This document shows, in pieces, positions 1 to 6,167 of a stretch of DNA of 7,867 bases. Under the pieces are notes generated by a model. It saw only the letters and a list, made by a program, of their open reading frames with translations, was not told where the DNA came from and did not search any database. The stretch spans positions 1 through 7,867 of the forward strand of contig QILZ01000191.1 of assembly GCA_003233545.1 (NCBI GenBank), in the 5' to 3' direction. The translations under genes and the position numbers were made by a program. Each line of letters begins with the position of its first letter. Positions within the stretch are counted from its first letter, which is position 1. The DNA is from Spirochaetales bacterium (GTDB taxonomy: Bacteria; Spirochaetota; Spirochaetia; SZUA-6).

Positions 1-84
1 CCCATTTCGAACACGGAAGTTAAGCCCTCCCACGCCGATGGTACTGTCCCTTGGTTGGGATGGGAGAGTAGGTAGTTGCCAGGC
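1..84 (+). rRNA. rrf: 5S ribosomal RNA, 3' part (5' end outside window)
   Basis: The window opens inside a 5S rRNA gene. The conserved loop region CCCATTTCGAACACGGAAGT, the CGCCGATGGTACTG segment and the closing GGGAGAGTAGG and TTGCCAGGC blocks are in the standard 5S order. By comparison with the E. coli 5S molecule, about the first 34 nt (the 5' strand of helix I and part of helix II) lie upstream of the window. The 3' end is placed at the final C of TTGCCAGGC; the mature end could differ by a few bases. A run of seven T follows directly. The gene is presumably the last of an rRNA operon entering from the left. The identity is certain and the exact end is approximate. Confidence 0.96.
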
Positions 85-91
85 TTTTTTT
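85..91 (+). terminator. T tract directly after 5S rRNA
   Basis: Seven consecutive T follow the 3' strand of 5S helix I (GCCAGGC). The terminal 5S helix plus this T run could act as an intrinsic terminator or a processing boundary. The pairing 5' strand is outside the window, so the stem cannot be checked here. Two further hairpins with T tracts lie about 100 and 150 nt downstream and may be backup terminators. Confidence 0.4.
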
Positions 92-182
92 AAATTAAAA
101 ATAATAAAAAACGAAGCGATACGTAACCAATCAGACAAAAAGTTGTTATGTTTATAGAGGCGGCCAAAAATGGATTTTAAGC

Positions 183-217
183 GGGCAAGTTTCACCTCCT
201 TTCCTTGCCCTATTTTT
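183..217 (+). terminator. Hairpin with T tract downstream of 5S; loop carries the anti-Shine-Dalgarno sequence
   Basis: A perfect 7-bp stem (GGGCAAG 183-189 with CTTGCCC 204-210) encloses a 14-nt loop and is followed by TATTTTT, so it resembles a modest plus-strand intrinsic terminator. The loop contains TCACCTCCTTTC, the same 12 bases as the conserved 3' tail of bacterial 16S rRNA. Read on the minus strand the loop is a perfect Shine-Dalgarno sequence, but no credible ORF follows it there. The T tract supports plus-strand use, probably as part of tandem termination of the rRNA operon. Confidence 0.5.
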
Positions 218-232
218 AGCCTCAAAGAAGCG

Positions 233-265
233 CAGGGGATGGATGTAAGTCTATCCCCTGTTTTT
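233..265 (+). terminator. Strong intrinsic terminator between the rRNA operon and the acyl-CoA synthetase gene
   Basis: Bases 233-243 pair with 250-260 to form an 11-bp stem. Eight pairs of CAGGGGAT with ATCCCCTG are perfect, followed by one G·T pair and two more Watson-Crick pairs, closing a 6-nt loop (TGTAAG). The stem is followed immediately by TTTTT. On the minus strand the G·T pair becomes a C/A mismatch and the following bases (CGCTTCTTTG) are a poor T tract. The site therefore fits best as the plus-strand end of the rRNA transcription unit. It could still act weakly for the convergent gene ending at 315. Confidence 0.75.
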
Positions 266-314
266 GATAAAAGGTGAACCGGAGGGTCAATTCATGCGCC
301 GCCGTTAAACTCTT

Positions 315-2213
315 CTATTTAAAAAGTTCCTTTATCTCCTTCGTATATAGTTCGTTAATAACATTCCTTCGCATTTTTAGTGTATGTGTAAGCTCTCTGC
401 CGACTTCGAATGGTTTCGTAAGTAGTTTTATTCTATATATTCTCTCGAAAGCTTTAAAGCCGTTCTGTATATTAACTCTGTTATGAATTTCATCATTTAT
501 AAGTTCATTTATTTCAGGTACATCGGCAAGACTTTCCCGGTCTATATAAGAGATATCATTTTCCGCTGCATATTTTTCCAGCTCTTCAAAATTCGGGATA
601 ACCATAGCTGCTAAAAATTTCTGATCCTGCCCTAAAACGATAACCTGGTCCACATACTGCGATTCAAGAATAGCGCTTTCTATCGGGTCCGGTTCTATAT
701 TCTCTCCTCCTAAAAGTACAATAGTATCTTTAACCCGTCCTATTATCTTTAACTCACCTTTATAAGTAACAATGCCGAGATCACCGGTATTCAGCCACCC
801 GTCTTCGCCGAGCACCTTTTTTGTTTCTTCGGGTTTTTTATAGTAACCGCTCATTACCTGCGGTCCCTTTATCAGTACAACACCTTTATTACCGGGAGGC
901 AGGACATTCATTTTATCATCTACTATTCTGACATCTGTTCCGGCAAGCATTGGACCTACGGTGGACGGCACCGGGGCACGCTGGAGCCGAACACTTACAA
1001 CCGGTGCTGTTTCCGTTAAACCATAACCCTCTAAAAGCAGTATTCCTGCAGCTCCGAAAAAATTATCCACATAATCCGGTAAAGCACCGCCTCCGGAGAT
1101 AGCAGCCTTAAATCTGCCGCCGAGCATTTTTTGCAGCTTTCCGAATACCAGAAGATTCCCGAGTCCCCTTACCGGTGTCAGGAGTATCAGAGGGATAATA
1201 CTTACAATAATGTCAACAGCGCGGTATCTTTTTTTAAACTGCGGCAGACGCCCTCTGAACATATTAAGAAACAGTTCATGAATAGCTGCAGCAGCCACGA
1301 AAAAGTGAAACAGAACCTTTTTGGCTCCACCTTCTGCATTGACTTTTCTATATATGGCTGCCCTGATTCCTTCCCATATTCTCGGTACGGAAGCCATAAA
1401 TGCCGGTTTTAAAGCGGCCATATCGTCCAGCATAATTTTGCCAACAGGTTTCGAGTATGCCTGCGCCGTTCCTGAGCAGAGTACCACATATTCGATTATT
1501 CGTTCGAAGGAGTGCCATACAGGCAGTACGGACAACCATATATCACCGGGTGAAATAATGAGAATATTAGGTATCTGCTTTACCTGGTGCAGAAAATTAT
1601 TATGAGTAAGCATTACTCCTTTTGGTTCGCCTGTTGTGCCTGATGTATATATGATCGTAGCAAGGTCGGAATCGATGCCCTGCGATAGTTCCGTTTCGAA
1701 AATCTTAGGATCTTCTTTTATTATTTCCTTTCCTTTATTCAGTATTTCCTTAAATGCCGTTATCTCTATATCCTTTTTTCCTTCCGGCTTTTTATACTGA
1801 GAATCCATAACAATAATTCTTTTAAGTTCGGGCAGATTCTTCTTCTTAGAGATAATCTTTTCCAGTTGTTTCTTGTTTTCCGCTAATGCAACATGGCAGT
1901 CACCATGATTAAGAATATATTCTATTTCATCCGCAGTAGAATCCGAGCCCCGCGGTACATCGACCGCACCGATACCCAGTATGGCAAGGTCTGCAATGAT
2001 CCACTCTTTCCGATTATCGGAAATTATTCCTATATGATCGTTTCTTTTAATACCGGAGGCAAGCAGACCGGCTCCGAATTCGGATACCATGGTGTATAGT
2101 TCTCCATAGGTGACGCTTTTAAATGTGCCCTCCTGATCTTTTGAATATAATGCCGTTGCATCATGGTTCCTCTCTGCAACCTCCTTGAAAAATTTTGGTA
2201 TTGAATTCTGCAT
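315..2213 (-). CDS. Long-chain acyl-CoA synthetase (AMP-forming), FAA1/LACS type
   Basis: This 632-residue enzyme of the ANL adenylating superfamily is expected to activate long-chain fatty acids with ATP and CoA to acyl-CoA and AMP. The visible motifs are the P-loop YTSGTTGEPKG (189-199), the A5 motif YGLTETAP (397-404), the A7 aspartate in TGDLG (D478), the hinge region IIGRVKDTIVLLGGENIEP (490-508), and a C-terminal LTHTLKMRR (608-616) whose K613 matches the adenylation-step lysine in the LTPTLKLKR motif of this family. A hydrophobic stretch around 330-360 is typical of membrane-associated long-chain synthetases. The length is normal. The ATG is preceded by AAAGGAG at 6-nt spacing, which fixes the start. 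The gene is divergent from the chemoreceptor gene and ends facing the rRNA operon. Substrate chain length cannot be read from the sequence. FadD-like use in degradation or salvage and use in lipid synthesis are both possible. Confidence 0.93.
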   Translation of the reverse strand: MQNSIPKFFKEVAERNHDATALYSKDQEGTFKSVTYGELYTMVSEFGAGLLASGIKRNDHIGIISDNRKEWIIADLAILGIGAVDVPRGSDSTADEIEYILNHGDCHVALAENKKQLEKIISKKKNLPELKRIIVMDSQYKKPEGKKDIEITAFKEILNKGKEIIKEDPKIFETELSQGIDSDLATIIYTSGTTGEPKGVMLTHNNFLHQVKQIPNILIISPGDIWLSVLPVWHSFERIIEYVVLCSGTAQAYSKPVGKIMLDDMAALKPAFMASVPRIWEGIRAAIYRKVNAEGGAKKVLFHFFVAAAAIHELFLNMFRGRLPQFKKRYRAVDIIVSIIPLILLTPVRGLGNLLVFGKLQKMLGGRFKAAISGGGALPDYVDNFFGAAGILLLEGYGLTETAPVVSVRLQRAPVPSTVGPMLAGTDVRIVDDKMNVLPPGNKGVVLIKGPQVMSGYYKKPEETKKVLGEDGWLNTGDLGIVTYKGELKIIGRVKDTIVLLGGENIEPDPIESAILESQYVDQVIVLGQDQKFLAAMVIPNFEELEKYAAENDISYIDRESLADVPEINELINDEIHNRVNIQNGFKAFERIYRIKLLTKPFEVGRELTHTLKMRRNVINELYTKEIKELFK

Positions 2214-2263
2214 ATCCTGCTCCTTTAAAGGGCTTTAAAATACATAATTGTACTTTAGTAAAA

Positions 2264-2290
2264 ATTATCATGGTGCGGATATACTGTCAA
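2264..2290 (-). promoter_or_regulatory. Candidate sigma-70 promoter of the acyl-CoA synthetase gene
   Basis: On the minus strand a perfect TTGACA (2290-2285) is followed after 15 nt by GATAAT (2269-2264), five of six bases matching TATAAT. The overlapping ATAATT gives a 16-nt spacer. Transcription would begin near 2257, leaving a leader of about 44 nt before the ATG, with the AAAGGAG ribosome site within it. The spacer is short, so this is a good but unproven call. Confidence 0.5.
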
Positions 2291-2342
2291 TAAAATAAAA
2301 TTAATTAAATATTTATGTATCCTTTATTAAAGTGTAGTATTT

Positions 2343-2375
2343 GTTATATAGTTATAAAGAGGTTATAGCCGATAC
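2343..2375 (+). promoter_or_regulatory. Chemoreceptor upstream region: GTTATA repeats and a sigma-28-like -10 element
   Basis: GCCGATAC (2368-2375) matches seven of eight bases of the flagellar/chemotaxis sigma-28 (FliA) -10 element GCCGATAA and lies 32 nt before the start codon. The expected TAAA at 14-16 nt upstream is missing: the base run there is TAGT, and the nearest TAAA (2355-2358) is only 9 nt away. Three GTTATA hexamers (2343-2348, 2351-2356, 2362-2367) precede it and could instead supply sigma-70 -10-like sequences or a binding site. No convincing sigma-70 pair was found. AAGGAT (2393-2398) is the likely ribosome site. Confidence 0.3.
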
Positions 2376-2407
2376 TTTCGATAGGAAACAGTAAGGATTT
2401 TTTTAGA

Positions 2408-4381
2408 ATGAAAAAAATAATTGTATTTGTATTTCTTGTTTTTATTCCGCTCGGCTTTGCCGTATCTGATTCATTGAGTCTTAACGGCGAATGGTATTTT
2501 TTATTTTCCGGAATAAAAACAGAAATGCCGCCCCGGGGAGAATGGCAGCATATTACGATTCCTTCGGATTTTAAGAATTATGTAGATAGGTCAGAGGGTT
2601 ATGTCTGGCTTAAAAAGACTATTAACAGTATCAGGTCTCCCTCTGCAATTATCATCGGTCCTGTGGGAATGGCTTTTTCAGTTTATTATAACGGGGAACT
2701 TATCGGTGTTTCGGGAACGGATGGGGAAAATTATCTTTCGCAGAATTCGCTTTTCAACGGATTTATTTTACCGTACAGTGTTTCTTCCTTAAATACATCC
2801 GATACGATCTATATAAGGATATATCATCATTATAAATCCTGGGTAAAATCGGGGATAGAGATTGTTCCTGCGGAAGATTTATCCGGCAGGCTGATGAGAG
2901 CAAATTTTTTCCACCTCTATGTGCAGATTTTCCTTATGCTTCTTCTTTTTCTCGCCGCTCTGGCTTTTCTTCATACAACTCTTATAGAGGATAAAAAGTC
3001 TTTTGTATATCTTTCGATTGCCACCTTCGCAGGCGGAATATATTACTTTTTCATATCTACCGGAAACTTTATTATTCCCTATATATGGGTATTAAAGCTC
3101 TCACTTTTTTTTGAAATGGTAATGATGGTTTCCCTTCTTCTTTTTCCTGTTTCATATCTAAAATCATTATCCCATAAGGGAATGATTTTCCTGATAGTTC
3201 CGTTTCTGTTTTTCGGTTCTGCAGGATTATTTTTGACAAAATTAGAGTATATTCTTCTTTTTTCCAGAATATCCGCCTTTGTGATACTGGCCGCTGTTAT
3301 TTTGAGTATCTATATAATTGTAATTGCCGCTGCCAGGGGTATTCAGGAAGCCGTAACCTACAGTGTATTCTATCTGTTTTTTCTCTTCAGTATAGCATAC
3401 CTGCATTTTTATAGTATCTTATTCCCTTTAAGCATGATATTTCCTTCGGTTCTCGGTGTTCTAATTATACTGTTTTCATTTTTTTCCATCAGTATTGAGA
3501 GAAAGAAGATAAAAAAATTACACTTAGAAACTACGGAGCAGTTAATCGAACGAGTGGAGGAGGATTGGGAACTTATAGAAAAAATACGGGGTGGTAAAGA
3601 ACGCCTCGAGAGCAGGAACAGTGAAAGTATTCAACTCGCCGACAGACTAACGAGAAGTTCACAGACCCAGGCTTTAACGATAGGTCAGATTATGGGAACC
3701 ATAGAGAATGCAGGCTCTGCCGAATCGCGTGTAATGGAGAAGGAGAAGGATATTTTAGGTTATACCGATAAAGTGGATAAAATGATCAGTAATTTCAACA
3801 AAAAGATTATTGAAACGGTGGAACAGCTGGAACAGTTAAACAGCAAGTCGAATGTAATTAAAAAGGCTGTCAGCCAGATTATCGGTATAGCGGATAAAAC
3901 AAATATGCTTTCTTTGAATGCGGCAATCGAAGCCTCGAAGGCAGGCACAAAAGGAAAGGGTTTTGCAGTTGTTGCCCATGAAATAAGGAAATTAGCTGAT
4001 CTGACAAAAACAGTATCGGACCAGGTAAATCTTCTCATTAAAGAATCGGGAGAAGAGGTGGAACAGGGTGTAACAAAGGTAAAAGGGCTTGGTGAAGGTT
4101 TCGCCGAGATAATGAAGCATAGTGAATCGATCCGTGTAATGATCGAGGAAAATTCAAAAGCCCTGGAAGATGTAATGAAATCCCATCTGGAGATTAAAGA
4201 CGGCCTGGCCGGTGTCGATATGGCGATACGTTCGGTACTGGATGTTTCCAATGATTTGCGTAGTATGACGGAAAAACTCGCCTCTGCTTTCTCCTGGCTC
4301 GGAGAGGTACTGCAGATAGAGCAGGAAGTTCCTGAGCTTCCTGTTATTAACAGGGAAATCGAAACCGATGAAGCCGGTTAG
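2408..4381 (+). CDS. Membrane chemoreceptor: jelly-roll-like sensor, 7TM-DISM-like membrane unit and methyl-accepting signalling domain
   Basis: This 657-residue inner-membrane sensor has three parts. Residues 1-18 look like a signal peptide, followed by an exported domain (about 20-165). That domain's pattern LNGEWYF...WQHITIP...YVWLKK recalls the galactose-binding jelly roll of family 2 glycosidases and the 7TMR-DISM extracellular domains. About seven hydrophobic helices follow (near 168-189, 198-217, 226-248, 257-275, 279-305, 315-337 and 342-360). A cytoplasmic helical domain (365-635) contains the MCP hairpin tip, IADKTNMLSLNAAIEAS (494-510) followed by KGFAVVAHEIRKLA (517-530). It should couple an outside ligand, possibly a carbohydrate, to CheA/CheW. 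There is no HAMP domain and no C-terminal NWETF-type CheR tether. AAGGAT lies 10 nt before the ATG. The stop overlaps the convergent fabZ stop. The family assignment is firm for the MCP part and moderate for the 7TM-DISM part; the ligand is unknown. Confidence 0.88.
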   Translation: MKKIIVFVFLVFIPLGFAVSDSLSLNGEWYFLFSGIKTEMPPRGEWQHITIPSDFKNYVDRSEGYVWLKKTINSIRSPSAIIIGPVGMAFSVYYNGELIGVSGTDGENYLSQNSLFNGFILPYSVSSLNTSDTIYIRIYHHYKSWVKSGIEIVPAEDLSGRLMRANFFHLYVQIFLMLLLFLAALAFLHTTLIEDKKSFVYLSIATFAGGIYYFFISTGNFIIPYIWVLKLSLFFEMVMMVSLLLFPVSYLKSLSHKGMIFLIVPFLFFGSAGLFLTKLEYILLFSRISAFVILAAVILSIYIIVIAAARGIQEAVTYSVFYLFFLFSIAYLHFYSILFPLSMIFPSVLGVLIILFSFFSISIERKKIKKLHLETTEQLIERVEEDWELIEKIRGGKERLESRNSESIQLADRLTRSSQTQALTIGQIMGTIENAGSAESRVMEKEKDILGYTDKVDKMISNFNKKIIETVEQLEQLNSKSNVIKKAVSQIIGIADKTNMLSLNAAIEASKAGTKGKGFAVVAHEIRKLADLTKTVSDQVNLLIKESGEEVEQGVTKVKGLGEGFAEIMKHSESIRVMIEENSKALEDVMKSHLEIKDGLAGVDMAIRSVLDVSNDLRSMTEKLASAFSWLGEVLQIEQEVPELPVINREIETDEAG

Positions 4382-4797
4382 GAGTTTTTACCCACGAGAC
4401 AGAGCCATTCGGCTTCCGCAGCAATTTCTCCGTTAACATATGCAATCCCGCTCTGGCGGAGCATTGCCTTTGAAATACGTTTATTTGTAATAACCATTTT
4501 TATTTCATCACCCGGGCGTACCTGCTTTCTGAATTTTGCTTTTGTAACGGAAGCAAGAAAGATCAGGGAATCACCTAATACCCCCAGATTATTAATCCCC
4601 GCACCTCCGCATTGGGCCAATGATTCTATAAGTATAACACCCGGCACTAAAGGATACCCCGGGAAATGACCCTTAAAGAAGAATTCATCACTGCTGAATT
4701 TTTTATAGCCGATAATTTCTTTTTCGCCTGCTTTTTCTATCCTGTCCACGAACAGAAAAGGTTTCCGATGGGGTAATAGTTCCCTGACATCCTTCAT
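4378..4797 (-). CDS. fabZ: 3-hydroxyacyl-[acyl-carrier-protein] dehydratase FabZ
   Basis: This 139-residue hot-dog-fold enzyme is expected to dehydrate 3-hydroxyacyl-ACP to trans-2-enoyl-ACP in type II fatty acid elongation, in the cytoplasm. The N-terminal LLPHRKPFLFVDRI (7-20) is the FabZ signature. The central GHFPGYPLVPGVILIESLAQ (43-62) supplies the catalytic His44 and Glu58; glutamate here rather than aspartate points to FabZ instead of FabA. The length is typical. It lies 18 nt downstream of the synthase gene on the same strand, with AAGGAT about 9 nt before the ATG, so the two are probably co-transcribed. Its TAA overlaps the stop of the chemoreceptor gene on the opposite strand, and no terminator is visible between them. 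Whether this is the organism's housekeeping FabZ or a dedicated copy serving the adjacent synthase cannot be decided from the window. Confidence 0.94.
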   Translation of the reverse strand: MKDVRELLPHRKPFLFVDRIEKAGEKEIIGYKKFSSDEFFFKGHFPGYPLVPGVILIESLAQCGGAGINNLGVLGDSLIFLASVTKAKFRKQVRPGDEIKMVITNKRISKAMLRQSGIAYVNGEIAAEAEWLCLVGKNS

Positions 4798-4815
4798 AAT
4801 GCTTATCCTTAACAG

Positions 4816-6021
4816 TTAGATTATTCCGAGTTTTTTGGCTTCTCTGCCTGAAATTTCAAGTACTTTATCAAGTTCTTCGTCCGTATGAATAGCCATGAAT
4901 GACGTTCTGATAAGGGACCTGTCAGGAGGCACTGCGGGGCTGATTACAGGGTTCGCATAAACGCCGTTTTCGAACAGGGCCTTCCAGAAGAGAAAAGTTT
5001 TTTCGTTATGGCCTATAATAAGAGGAATAATAGGAGTTTCCGCAACACCGATATTAAAACCGAGAGATTTAAAGCCGTTAATCATCTTCCGTGCTATTTG
5101 CTGCAGTCTTTTAACATGCTCCGGTTCTGTTTCTATAATTTCGAGTGCTTTTGTAACGGATGCTATTGTTGCCGGAGGCATGCTGGCGCTGAATATAAGC
5201 GGTCTTGCAAAGTGTTTAATATAATCGATGATTTCTTCGTCACCTGCTATAAAGCCACCTAAAGAACCGAATGATTTGGAAAATGTACACATTACCAGGT
5301 CCGAATAGACGTTATTATAGTACTCTTCACAGCCTCTGCCTGTTTCTCCGATTACGCCGATGGCGTGGGCTTCATCTATATAGAGTGCAGCATTGTATCT
5401 ATCTGCTATCCTGCGTAATTCAGGAAGTTTTACAATATCCCCCTCCATACTGAAAACACCGTCTGTAACAATAATTTTAGGTTCATCGATGGGCAGCCGG
5501 GAAATGACACTTTCTAAATTTTCGGGATCATTGTGAAAATAGCGGTGTATCTTCACGGAGCCTTTCATACCGGAAGCTAAAAATATACCGTCCATTATAG
5601 AGGCATGGTTATAGCGGTCGGTTAAAATGTGTTCATTCCTTCCCACAAGTGCGGATATTGCACCGAGATTTGTCTGATATCCGGTTGTAAAGCAGAGAGC
5701 GGCTTTTTTGCCTGTAAAACGGGCCAGTCTTACTTCCAGATCTTCATGAAGAGTAAGTGTGCCGTTTGCAAACCTGGAGCCTGAGCAGCTTGTTCCGAAT
5801 TTCTTTATAGCATCGATCGAAGCTTCCATTACACGCCTGTCCCATGACAGTCCAAGGTAGTTGTTCGAACCGATCATAATCAGTTCTTTACCTTTCATGA
5901 CTACCCGGCCGCCTCTGCTCTCCTGTATGGGTATAAAAAACGGATAGAGGCCTCTTCGTTGAGCCTCCCGGGCTTCTGTAAAGTCACGGCATTTTTGAAA
6001 AATATCCAAGTGGTCCTCCAT
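4816..6021 (-). CDS. Alpha-oxoamine synthase, serine palmitoyltransferase-like (PLP-dependent)
   Basis: This 401-residue fold-type I PLP enzyme belongs to the alpha-oxoamine synthase family (SPT, KBL, AONS, ALAS), which condenses an amino acid with an acyl thioester and releases CO2. Visible features are GSNNYLGL (51-58), the GTSCSGSRFANGT glycine-rich segment (76-88), the PLP-stacking His139 in YNHAS, DEAHAIG with Asp216 and His219, the PLP-binding Lys249 in TFSKSFGSLGG, and Arg372 in LIRTSFMAIHT, matching the carboxylate-binding arginine of SPT. As recalled, segments such as GVFSMEGD, RPLIFSAS and YANPVISPAVPP resemble Bacteroides-type serine palmitoyltransferases more than biotin-pathway BioF, and no bio genes are nearby. 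The products could be 3-ketosphinganine, a cysteate-derived sulfonolipid precursor, or another alpha-oxoamine. The ATG lacks an upstream ribosome site; a TTG at codon 5 has GGAGG five nt before it and may be the true start. The family is certain and the substrate is inferred. Confidence 0.88.
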   Translation of the reverse strand: MEDHLDIFQKCRDFTEAREAQRRGLYPFFIPIQESRGGRVVMKGKELIMIGSNNYLGLSWDRRVMEASIDAIKKFGTSCSGSRFANGTLTLHEDLEVRLARFTGKKAALCFTTGYQTNLGAISALVGRNEHILTDRYNHASIMDGIFLASGMKGSVKIHRYFHNDPENLESVISRLPIDEPKIIVTDGVFSMEGDIVKLPELRRIADRYNAALYIDEAHAIGVIGETGRGCEEYYNNVYSDLVMCTFSKSFGSLGGFIAGDEEIIDYIKHFARPLIFSASMPPATIASVTKALEIIETEPEHVKRLQQIARKMINGFKSLGFNIGVAETPIIPLIIGHNEKTFLFWKALFENGVYANPVISPAVPPDRSLIRTSFMAIHTDEELDKVLEISGREAKKLGII

Positions 6022-6039
6022 TTTATAAACTGTATTTCA

Positions 6040-6067
6040 GTATCATACCCGTCCGGTATGCTGTCAC
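6040..6067 (-). promoter_or_regulatory. Candidate promoter with embedded inverted repeat upstream of the synthase-fabZ unit
   Basis: On the minus strand GTGACA (6067-6062) resembles a -35 element. TATGAT (6047-6042, spacer 14) or TGATAC (6045-6040, spacer 16) could be the -10. Between and overlapping them lies a perfect inverted repeat, CATACC (6044-6049) and GGTATG (6055-6060), separated by 5 nt. A repressor bound there would cover the promoter. Transcription would begin near 6033, only about 12 nt before the ATG at 6021 but about 24 nt before the alternative TTG at 6009. The elements are individually weak and the call is an inference. Confidence 0.35.
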
Positions 6068-6144
6068 TAAAAACGTAAGCCAGGCATTCGACTGTTATAC
6101 ACGTTACAGCGCAGTTAAATCTATCGTAATAGAGTTATATTGTA

Positions 6145-6156
6145 AAGTGTACACTT
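6145..6156. repeat. Perfect 12-bp palindrome between ccdA and the synthase gene
   Basis: AAGTGTACACTT is a perfect palindrome with no loop, lying 11 nt beyond the ccdA stop codon and about 120 nt upstream of the synthase start. It is not followed by a T tract, so it is not an intrinsic terminator. It could be a dimeric regulator site. The surrounding 146-nt gap holds no ORF that can be supported. Confidence 0.3.
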
Positions 6157-6167
6157 CTTATTTATCC

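Larger units (their letters stand above)
6022..6167. other. Intergenic region between ccdA and the synthase gene
   Basis: This 146-nt gap contains the palindrome at 6145-6156 and the candidate promoter with inverted repeat at 6040-6067. Another weak minus-strand pair is TTTACA followed 17 nt later by TAGATT. No stem followed by a T tract was found, so read-through from ccdA into the synthase gene cannot be excluded. Confidence 0.6.

Noticed and set aside
183..217. Possible small gene on the minus strand using the perfect GGAGGTGA sequence at about 192-202
   Set aside because: The only nearby start is a TTG followed after two codons by TAA, and no ATG or GTG frame of useful length follows.
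294..308. Mini ORF ATG CGC CGC CGT TAA preceded by GGAGGG at good spacing
   Set aside because: It encodes only Met-Arg-Arg-Arg, lies just after a strong terminator, and has no downstream gene on that strand that it could regulate. Chance is the simplest explanation.
3760..4251. 163-codon open frame on the minus strand inside the chemoreceptor gene
   Set aside because: The protein has low-complexity Ser/Phe/Ile composition typical of the antisense of a helical coiled-coil gene, with no family resemblance. The plus-strand frame carries the clear MCP motif.
4340..4354. CCTGTTA-T-TAACAGG near-perfect palindrome near the end of the chemoreceptor gene
   Set aside because: It lies within coding sequence, has a one-base centre so cannot form a normal RNA hairpin, and no T tract follows on either strand.
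4816..6021. Annotation as BioF (8-amino-7-oxononanoate synthase)
   Set aside because: The family is the same, but the glycine-rich SCSGSRFANGT segment and the C-terminal part look closer to SPT-type enzymes as recalled, and no biotin genes are in the window. It remains a possible alternative.
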